NCBI GenBank assembly: GCA_002862325.1
Contig: PKCT01000303.1
Span: forward strand, 1-12,940
Length of the DNA: 12,940 nt
From: Phycisphaerae bacterium
GTDB taxonomy: Bacteria > Planctomycetota > Phycisphaerae > Phycisphaerales > SM1A02
Reading direction: 5' to 3'
The position numbers and the translations under genes were made by a program. Positions 7,875 through 12,940 of the stretch are shown here, one piece after another (position 1 is the first letter of the stretch; the number at the start of each line of letters is the position of its first letter). The notes beneath the pieces were generated by a model, which was not told where the DNA came from, did no database searches, and was given only the letters and a program-made list of their open reading frames with translations.

Positions 7875-7880
7875 TATACT
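7875..7880 (+). promoter_or_regulatory. Candidate -10 element upstream of nuoD
   Basis: The 136-base gap between the permease stop and nuoD contains TATACT, five of six matches to the sigma-70 -10 consensus, within CCTATACTGGGG. It would give a leader of roughly 50 bases before ATG 7939. No good -35 box is found at 17 bases; CTTCCA at 7854-7859 and a T-tract at 7844-7848 are the only hints. This is the largest gap beside the nuo block and the natural place for its promoter. The rest of the gap shows no ORF, repeat or terminator. Confidence 0.35.
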
Positions 7881-7938
7881 GGGGTCTCCGGCCTCGCGTC
7901 GGCAGGCACAGAGTCCCTATCGAGAGCCCCCGCGGTCC

Positions 7939-9228
7939 ATGCCCTACACCATGAAGCCAGACGAGGTCTACGGCCTCGACATCGAAAGCACCGAATACCT
8001 CAAGGACCACGTCCAGGCGGCGGATAGATGGGTCCTGAACTTCGGCCCCCAGCATCCGGCCACGCACACCACGCTGCGGCTGGTGCTCGAGCTCGACGGC
8101 GAGCGGGTCGCGCGATGCACGCCGCACATCGGCTACCTGCACTCCGGCTTCGAGAAGCTCGGAGAGCATCACGACTACAACCAGTACGTCTGCACGATCA
8201 GTCGCATGAACTACGTGTCGCCGATCGTCAACGATATCGCATGGCACACCGTCTGCGAGAAGCTCTTCGACATCGACGTCACACCGCGCTGCAAGGTCGT
8301 TCGCACGATCATGGCGGAACTTGGAAGGATTCAGGACCACCTGTTGTCGATCGGGGCCGCGGCCCTCGACCTCGGTGCGTTCACCGGATTCCTCTACGGC
8401 TTCAACGAGCGCGAGTTCATCTACGACATCGTCGAGTACCTCTCGGGACAGCGATTCCATCCCGACTGGACCCGTCTCGGCGGCGCCTGGCGCGACATCC
8501 CCGACGAGGCGACCTTCCGCCAGATGGTGAAGGATTTCATCTACAAGCGTCTTCCGAAGGCCCAGAAGGACCTCGAGACCTGCCTGAACCGCAACCGGAT
8601 CTTCGTCGACCGTCTGAAGGGCGTCGGTACGATCAGTCGCGACGACGCGGTGGCTTGGAGCCTCTCCGGCCCGGTCGCTCGGGCGAGCGGCGTTCGCCGC
8701 GATCTTCGCAAGGACGAGCCCTACCTCTGCTACGAGGACAACTGGGACGGTGCCGGCGCGGAAGCCGTCAAGTTCAACGTTCCGATCTCGACCGACGGCG
8801 ATTCGCTTTCGCGATACCTCGTCCGACTCGCGGAGCTCCACGAGTCCGTCTCGATCATCGAACAGCTCATCGACAACATCCCTTCGGGACCGATCGACAG
8901 TCTCTCGGACTCGAAGCTGCGGATTCCCGAGAAGGGCGAGGTGTACGGGTCCATCGAAGGCACCATCCAGCTCTTCGAGTTGATCATGCACAATCGAGGC
9001 GTCGATGCGCCGGTCGGCGAGCTCTACGGAGCCATCGAAAGCCCGAACGGCGAGCTTGGGTACTACATCGTCGCGGACGGAACGAAGTATCCGTGGCGGA
9101 CCCGTACCCGACCGCCGTCGTTCATCAACTATTCCGTCTTCGCCAAGCTCATCGAGGGGCACCTGGTCAGCGACGTGGTCGCGGTCCTCGGCTCCCTCAA
9201 CATCATCGCGGCCGAACTCGACCGCTGA
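7939..9228 (+). CDS. nuoD: NADH-quinone oxidoreductase subunit D
   Basis: NuoD (the 49 kDa subunit of complex I) helps form the quinone-reduction site at the junction of peripheral and membrane arms. The 429-residue product carries the family signature NFGPQHPATH near the N-terminus, GYLHSGFEKL, and SRMNYVSP, with the end ELDR matching the usual C-terminal E-x-DR. H39 and Y92 correspond to the quinone-binding His38 and Tyr87 of Thermus Nqo4. The start ATG 7939 fits family length; a second ATG at 7951 is possible, and neither has a clear ribosome site. An open frame continuing upstream to 7687 overlaps the permease and is not coding. No nuoC precedes it, unlike the usual nuoC-nuoD order. nuoE follows after 41 bases that contain a small hairpin. 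Confidence 0.95.
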   Translation: MPYTMKPDEVYGLDIESTEYLKDHVQAADRWVLNFGPQHPATHTTLRLVLELDGERVARCTPHIGYLHSGFEKLGEHHDYNQYVCTISRMNYVSPIVNDIAWHTVCEKLFDIDVTPRCKVVRTIMAELGRIQDHLLSIGAAALDLGAFTGFLYGFNEREFIYDIVEYLSGQRFHPDWTRLGGAWRDIPDEATFRQMVKDFIYKRLPKAQKDLETCLNRNRIFVDRLKGVGTISRDDAVAWSLSGPVARASGVRRDLRKDEPYLCYEDNWDGAGAEAVKFNVPISTDGDSLSRYLVRLAELHESVSIIEQLIDNIPSGPIDSLSDSKLRIPEKGEVYGSIEGTIQLFELIMHNRGVDAPVGELYGAIESPNGELGYYIVADGTKYPWRTRTRPPSFINYSVFAKLIEGHLVSDVVAVLGSLNIIAAELDR

Positions 9229-9236
9229 ACCAGCCC

Positions 9237-9255
9237 CGATCCGCCCGTCGGATCG
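9237..9255 (+). other. Small hairpin between nuoD and nuoE
   Basis: A perfect 7-base inverted repeat, CGATCCG and CGGATCG, encloses a five-base loop (CCCGT). It starts nine bases after the nuoD stop and ends 14 bases before the nuoE start. No T-run follows, so it is not an intrinsic terminator; a role in mRNA stability or in spacing translation of the two genes is possible. Confidence 0.4.
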
Positions 9256-9269
9256 CATGAGAGATCACG

Positions 9270-9830
9270 ATGTCCTGGAAGGCCGTCGATTCCGCCAACG
9301 CAAAGATCGAGCGACGCGACGAACCGTGGTGCACCGAGGCCATGAAGGCCCGATGGACCTCGGAGGTCCTGCCTTGCTACGAGACCAAGCACGGTGCACT
9401 GATGCCCGTGCTGCACGACGTGCAGCACACCTATCGCCACGTTCCCTACCAGGCGATGATCGAGATTGCGTCGTTCCTCGAGCTTCCGCCCGCGGAGGTC
9501 CTCGACACCGTGAGCTTCTACGAGGAATACACGACGGAGCCGGTGGGCAGTTGCGTGATCGGAATCTGCCAGTCGATCGCCTGTGAGGTGTGTGGCCATC
9601 AGAAGCTGCTGGACCATTGCCGCGATACCCTCGGCGTCGAGCCGCACGAGACGACCGAGGACGGATTGTTCACCCTGCTCGCGATGGAGTGTCTGGGCTC
9701 GTGCGACACCGCTCCGGTGGCGCTCTTCAACGAGACGCTGCATGAGAACCTGACCATCGAGACGGTGGATGAGCTCATCGAACGCGTCCGTACGGGCGCG
9801 GGTTCCGGCGATGGGGCGGGAGGCCACTGA
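9270..9830 (+). CDS. nuoE: NADH-quinone oxidoreductase subunit E
   Basis: NuoE (the 24 kDa subunit) is a thioredoxin-fold [2Fe-2S] protein that pairs with NuoF in the NADH-oxidising module of complex I. The 186-residue protein has the four cluster ligands in family spacing: C100-x4-C105 (GICQSIAC) and C141-x3-C145 (ECLGSCDTAP). The helical N-terminal region and VPYQAMIEIASFL, then EVLDTVSFYEEY, match the family. It is about 20 residues longer than E. coli NuoE, with a Gly-rich tail (about 175-186). Extra cysteines in EVCG and VGSCV are not the canonical ligands. The ATG at 9270 is preceded by GAGAG. The tail of the gene contains the ribosome site of the next small gene. Confidence 0.95.
   Translation: MSWKAVDSANAKIERRDEPWCTEAMKARWTSEVLPCYETKHGALMPVLHDVQHTYRHVPYQAMIEIASFLELPPAEVLDTVSFYEEYTTEPVGSCVIGICQSIACEVCGHQKLLDHCRDTLGVEPHETTEDGLFTLLAMECLGSCDTAPVALFNETLHENLTIETVDELIERVRTGAGSGDGAGGH
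9818..9823 (+). promoter_or_regulatory. Shine-Dalgarno GGGAGG of the small gene, inside the nuoE 3' end
   Basis: GGGAGG ends ten bases before GTG 9834 and lies within the last codons of nuoE. It supports translation of the 73-residue ORF, and supports coupling to nuoE because the start comes only three bases after the nuoE stop. Confidence 0.6.
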
Positions 9831-9833
9831 GTC

Positions 9834-10055
9834 GTGGCGTCCGACCCTTCGCACAAGTCGCTCATGCGATCTCTCGGCGAATTCGTCGGGTACATCAAAC
9901 GCGGCGTGAAATCCGATCCATCCCTTCCGACCGAGGTTCGTCGGGAACACACGGTCGAGGATCGAGGAAACGTCGTCTTGCGTCGGACGGTGATCGACGA
10001 AGTCGAGATCCGTCCAGAGTCCACGGCTGGCGGGGCAGCCGAATCGGAGTCGTGA
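9834..10055 (+). CDS. Small protein of unknown function encoded between nuoE and nuoF
   Basis: I do not recognise a named family. The 73-residue product starts at GTG 9834, three bases after the nuoE stop, with GGGAGG ten bases upstream. It has a possible amphipathic helix at about 9-26 (SLMRSLGEFVGYIKRGVKSD), a charged middle, a short beta-like stretch VVLRRTVIDEVEI (about 47-59), and an Ala/Glu/Ser tail. No cysteines, membrane segment or signal peptide are seen, so it is presumably cytoplasmic. The codon style resembles that of its neighbours, and the tight fit between two complex I genes argues that it is real. A role as an accessory or assembly factor for the NADH module is inferred from position only. 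nuoF follows after 65 bases. Confidence 0.7.
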   Translation: MASDPSHKSLMRSLGEFVGYIKRGVKSDPSLPTEVRREHTVEDRGNVVLRRTVIDEVEIRPESTAGGAAESES

Positions 10056-10120
10056 TTCAGGTCGAATCATTCCTCGTCCCGTTCCCCGTTTCGTAGTCCT
10101 TCACACCGCAGGTAACTTCC

Positions 10121-11464
10121 ATGGCCATGACCGAGCCCGTACTCACCAAGCGAATCCCGACGGCACCCTGGGGTGATCCAAAGGATCGCAGAACCGTCGA
10201 TCTGGCGGAGTATCTGCGCACCGATGGCTACAAGGGTCTCGAAAAGGCGCTCGACCAGAAGCCCGCCGACGTCGTGGAGACCGTGAAAGGGGCCGTCCTC
10301 CGAGGCCGGGGTGGTGCCGGATTCCCCGCCGGACTCAAGTGGTCCTTCCTTCCCGAGCCCGATGGTGGGCGTCGGTATCTCGCGGTCAACTGCGACGAGG
10401 CCGAGCCGGGGACCTTCAAGGATCGTCTCCTGGTCGACTTCGACCCGCATCATGTCCTAGAGGGGATCGCCATCGCATGCTGGGCGTGCCAGCTCGATAC
10501 GGCGTACTTCTTCATCCGTGGCGAATATCACCATCAGGCCAAGGTCTTCCAGCGGGCAATCGACGAAGCCTACGAGCACGGAATCTTCGGAAAGCAGGGG
10601 CTTCTCAAGGGCAAGGTGCCCTTCGCCGTCGACTGTCATCTGCACCGAGGCGCCGGTGCGTACATCTGCGGAGAGGAGACCGGCTTGCTCGAGGCGGTGG
10701 AAGGGAAGAGGGGCTGGCCTCGGATCAAGCCGCCGTTCCCCGCGGTCAAGGGTCTCTTCGGCCGCCCGACCATCGTGAACAACGTCGAGACGCTGGCCGC
10801 GGTCGTCCCGATCATCGAGAACGGCGTCGACTGGTGGAAGTCGCACGGTTGCGAGAGCGCGATCGGCGGCGCTCCAAGCTACGGTTCGAAGCTGATGGGC
10901 GTGTCCGGTCACGTCGAGCGTCCCGGCGTCTTCGAGTGCGATCTCGGCATTCCGCTTCGCGAGCTGGTCGAGACGCACTGTGGCGGCATGAAGAACGGGA
11001 AGGCCTTTAAGGGCGCGATCGCGGGAGGTGTGTCGATGGGGGTGCTCGGGCCCGACCAGTTCGACGCGCCGATGGACTTCGACATCGGGCGATTCGACGT
11101 GCTGGGACTGGGCACCGCCTGCCCGACCGTGTTCGACGAGGACACCGACATGGTCGCCGTGGCCCGAAACATCGCGAGGTTCTTCAAGAACGAGTCCTGT
11201 GGTCAGTGCACGCCGTGTCGCGAAGGGTCCGGTTGGATCCTCAAGCTCATCACGAGGATCGAACGTGGTGCCGGAACCACCAAGGATCTCGATCTTCTGC
11301 TGGAGATCGCGGGCTCGATGGGGCTCACGCCCGGAACCACGATCTGTGGGCTCGCGGATGGCAACAACTGGGCGGTCAGGACGATCGTGAACAAGTATCG
11401 GGGTGAGTTCGAGGCTCGGGTGAAGCCGCAGTTCATCCCGGTCACGGTCACCGCAGGCGGCTGA
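10121..11464 (+). CDS. nuoF: NADH-quinone oxidoreductase subunit F
   Basis: NuoF (the 51 kDa subunit) binds NADH and FMN and passes electrons to its own [4Fe-4S] cluster at the tip of complex I. The 447 residues match the usual length (445 in E. coli). Seen are the nucleotide/FMN glycine-rich loop GRGGAGFPAG (62-71), NCDEAEPGTFKDR, the GAGAYICGEETGLLE segment, and NNVETLA. The cluster ligands are C360, C363 and C366 (ESCGQCTPC), with C409 in TTICGLADG. The ATG at 10121 follows a weak AGGT and is followed two codons later by a second ATG (10127). The 65-base gap upstream holds no strong promoter or hairpin. nuoG does not follow; the next gene is ybeY, immediately downstream. Confidence 0.96.
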   Translation: MAMTEPVLTKRIPTAPWGDPKDRRTVDLAEYLRTDGYKGLEKALDQKPADVVETVKGAVLRGRGGAGFPAGLKWSFLPEPDGGRRYLAVNCDEAEPGTFKDRLLVDFDPHHVLEGIAIACWACQLDTAYFFIRGEYHHQAKVFQRAIDEAYEHGIFGKQGLLKGKVPFAVDCHLHRGAGAYICGEETGLLEAVEGKRGWPRIKPPFPAVKGLFGRPTIVNNVETLAAVVPIIENGVDWWKSHGCESAIGGAPSYGSKLMGVSGHVERPGVFECDLGIPLRELVETHCGGMKNGKAFKGAIAGGVSMGVLGPDQFDAPMDFDIGRFDVLGLGTACPTVFDEDTDMVAVARNIARFFKNESCGQCTPCREGSGWILKLITRIERGAGTTKDLDLLLEIAGSMGLTPGTTICGLADGNNWAVRTIVNKYRGEFEARVKPQFIPVTVTAGG

Positions 11465-11488
11465 GTGGTCACCGGAGCACGTCACGTG

Positions 11489-12040
11489 ATGGAACAGATG
11501 ATGGAGTCTGCGATCGAATCCGGGGAGGACGGTCAATCGGGGTCGAGCGCCGACTCGGAGCCTCCTGAACCTGGTTCCACGATGGAGCTGTCTGTTCTGG
11601 ACGCAGGAACCGGGATCCCCGGCGAGGATCTCCAGTGGATCGGCGACCGACTCTCCGAGGCGGTCGACCACGTCGCGCCGGTCGATCCGAAGTGCATTCG
11701 CATCACGGCGAGGATCGTCGACGACCAGGAGATGGACGTCGCGCATCGCCGGTTCAGCGGGATCGCGGGACCGACCGATGTCCTCACCTTCGTCGAGAAG
11801 ATGGATCGCGGCCTCGAGGTGGATCTGCTGCTCTGTCGCGACGAGGCTCTGAGGCGGGCTTCGGAGTTCGACCATGCCATTCGACGCGAACTGCTGCTGT
11901 ACGCCCTGCACGGCGTCCTTCATGCCCTGGGGTACGACGACCAGACCCCCGAGGACCACGCGCGCATGCACGCCGAAGAGGATCGCATCCTCGAGCTGAT
12001 CGGCGTCGGCCGAACCTTCGATCGCGGAGGTGACGCATGA
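11489..12040 (+). CDS. ybeY: Endoribonuclease YbeY / rRNA maturation factor (variant metal site)
   Basis: YbeY is a metal-dependent RNase involved in 16S rRNA 3'-end maturation and ribosome quality control. The family core runs from about residue 32 (MELSVLD) to the end, with GPTDVLTF and HGVLHALGYDD followed by M-x3-E-x2-IL. In E. coli the zinc ligands are three histidines (HGxxH...GYDH). Here H141 and H145 are kept but the third is D151. The conserved Arg of the YR-x-x-D-x-PTDVLSF stretch is replaced by Ser (FSGIAGPTDVL). The N-terminal 31 residues are acidic and low in complexity. Start choice is open: ATG 11489 and GTG 11486 both follow GGAG (11474-11477), GTG 11465 abuts the nuoF stop, and the ATG at 11582 would give exactly the core. 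The gene overlaps the next one by ATGA. Confidence 0.88.
   Translation: MEQMMESAIESGEDGQSGSSADSEPPEPGSTMELSVLDAGTGIPGEDLQWIGDRLSEAVDHVAPVDPKCIRITARIVDDQEMDVAHRRFSGIAGPTDVLTFVEKMDRGLEVDLLLCRDEALRRASEFDHAIRRELLLYALHGVLHALGYDDQTPEDHARMHAEEDRILELIGVGRTFDRGGDA
12026..12030 (+). promoter_or_regulatory. Shine-Dalgarno GGAGG for the CBS-domain membrane protein
   Basis: GGAGG lies six bases before ATG 12037, inside the last codons of ybeY. It fixes the start of the overlapping downstream gene and supports coupled translation of the pair. Confidence 0.7.
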
Positions 12041-12940
12041 CGGTGCTGGAGCTGGGAATCGTCGTCGGCGTGGTACTGGTGATCGTTACGTTCGCGACCT
12101 GGATCGGCGCACTGCAGATCGCGCTGCGAGATCCGAGCCGCAGCGAGATCGAGGATCGACTCAAGTCGAAGCAGAACGTCAAGGCGGGTCGCATGGTCGC
12201 CACGGAGTGGCTGTTCAGTCGAAGAATCCGCCTTCTCTCCGAGGTCGCGATCGTGAGGGCGGTGTCCACCGTCGCCGTCGTTCTCGTGCTGATCGGCGTC
12301 GATGGCGACGTCTGGGAGATCGCCATCGCGGCCGCGATCGCGATTCTCGCCCTGTGGTTCGCGACGAGCGTCCTCGCCGATCCTCTCGCGAGTCATCTGG
12401 GGCCTTCACTCATCGTCCGTAACATGGTCGTGCTCCGTGCGATCGATGCGGTGCTGTGGCCGGTCGGTCGAGTCGGCGTCCTGGTCGACGAAGCGATCCG
12501 GCGGCTCAGTGGAGCCAACCTCAAGGAGGAGGAGGCCGAGGATCGGCTGCGACGGTCGATCGAGGACACGACGCTCGACGGCGGGCTCGACGAGTCCGCA
12601 GCCGAGATGCTGGAGAACGTCGTCGAATTCAACAGCACCGAAGTCGGCACGGTGATGACGCCGCGAACCGACATCGAAGGACTGCCGCTTTCCGACGATC
12701 TCTCCGCCATCAGGGAGTTCATCGTCGAGGCGGGACACTCCCGGATCCCGGTCTACGGCGAGAACCTCGACGACATTCGAGGGATCCTGTACGTCAAGGA
12801 TCTGGTGGCCTATCTCGGTACCGAAGCGAGCGACTTCGCATTGACTCGTGTTCTTCGTCAGCCCATCAGGGTGCCGGAGACCAAGCCAGTGAAGGATCTC
12901 CTGAGGGACTTCCAGCGGAGCGAGGTGCATCTGGCGATCG
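12037..12940 (+). CDS. CorC/CNNM-like membrane protein with CBS domains (3' partial)
   Basis: The frame is open from ATG 12037 to the window edge (301 codons), overlapping the ybeY stop as ATGA. It begins with membrane segments near residues 4-28, 68-88 and 92-115. A further hydrophobic stretch and a charged, coiled-looking linker with KEEEAEDRLRRSIEDT (about 164-180) follow. The CBS region starts with ENVVEFNSTEVGTVMTPRTDI (MTPR at 207-210) and continues with H234-S-R-I-P-V-Y, NLDDIRGILYVKDL, and a second CBS beginning near VPETKPVKDLL. These match the CorC/TlyC/YbeX family, linked to Mg2+ efflux and ribosome or tRNA biology in different bacteria. The N-terminal domain is divergent: the DUF21 SGxExA motif reads IGALQIAL. 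The pair with ybeY matches enterobacterial ybeY-ybeX. Identification of the CBS part is firm; transport function is not. Confidence 0.85.
   Translation, partial: MTVLELGIVVGVVLVIVTFATWIGALQIALRDPSRSEIEDRLKSKQNVKAGRMVATEWLFSRRIRLLSEVAIVRAVSTVAVVLVLIGVDGDVWEIAIAAAIAILALWFATSVLADPLASHLGPSLIVRNMVVLRAIDAVLWPVGRVGVLVDEAIRRLSGANLKEEEAEDRLRRSIEDTTLDGGLDESAAEMLENVVEFNSTEVGTVMTPRTDIEGLPLSDDLSAIREFIVEAGHSRIPVYGENLDDIRGILYVKDLVAYLGTEASDFALTRVLRQPIRVPETKPVKDLLRDFQRSEVHLAI

Noticed and set aside
7687..7938. Upstream extension of the nuoD frame to an ATG at 7687
   Set aside because: It overlaps the permease C-terminus and gives residues unlike any NuoD; ATG 7939 gives the family length.
7803..7938. Terminator or small RNA in the gap before nuoD
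   Set aside because: The T-tract at 7844-7848 is not preceded by a stem, and no conserved RNA feature is visible; only a -10-like box was kept.
7747..9258. Minus-strand open frame (503 codons) opposite nuoD
   Set aside because: nuoD is certain on the plus strand; the antisense product has no recognisable motif.
10457..11971. Minus-strand open frame (504 codons) opposite nuoF and ybeY
   Set aside because: It is an antisense shadow of two identified genes with no motif or ribosome site of its own.

Overview
The window is G+C-rich and tightly packed, with every supported gene on the + strand and no gap longer than about 140 bases. The gene content suggests a motile, respiring planctomycete, most likely of the Phycisphaerae type. 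This rests on two secreted proteins with dockerin-like C-termini (DGDG loops followed by LL-x-x-W-G), Cys/Asp-rich 'DCxGNGxPDxCD' repeats, the fused-permease and Nuo gene styles, and the neighbour arrangement. The assignment is inferred from protein style; no rRNA or other phylogenetic marker gene is present to confirm it.

Layout. (1) 1-1480: flagellar stator genes motA (5' end cut by the window) and motB. (2) 1481-5986: an exported-protein pair. A compact subtilisin-like serine protease ending in a dockerin-like domain is followed after 7 bases by a 938-residue modular protein with type-3-like Ca-binding repeats, a kelch propeller and its own dockerin-like tail. The 128-base leader before the protease can fold into a nested stem-loop whose outer stem covers the protease Shine-Dalgarno. 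(3) 6018-7802: a fused two-domain ABC permease of the ferric-iron (FbpB/HitB) type, with no ATPase or binding protein next to it. (4) 7939-11464: a complex I block, nuoD - nuoE - unknown 73-residue protein - nuoF, lacking nuoC upstream and nuoG downstream. (5) 11489-12940: ybeY overlapping (ATGA) a CorC/CNNM-like CBS-domain membrane protein that runs off the window. This pairing parallels ybeY-ybeX in enterobacteria.

How the parts work together. MotA/MotB form the ion-driven stator of the flagellar motor. The two dockerin-tagged proteins probably work outside the cytoplasm in extracellular or cell-surface processing. NuoD, NuoE and NuoF supply the quinone-site subunit and the NADH-oxidising entry of complex I; the small protein between E and F is translationally linked to them and may be an accessory or assembly factor. 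YbeY and the CBS protein form a separate, overlapping pair.

Most of this is housekeeping or lineage-typical material. The points most worth a second look are the protease leader structure, the small gene inside the nuo block, the YbeY with two altered key residues, and the tandem dockerin-tagged secreted pair. No CRISPR array, insertion sequence, tRNA, rRNA or convincing intrinsic terminator was seen.
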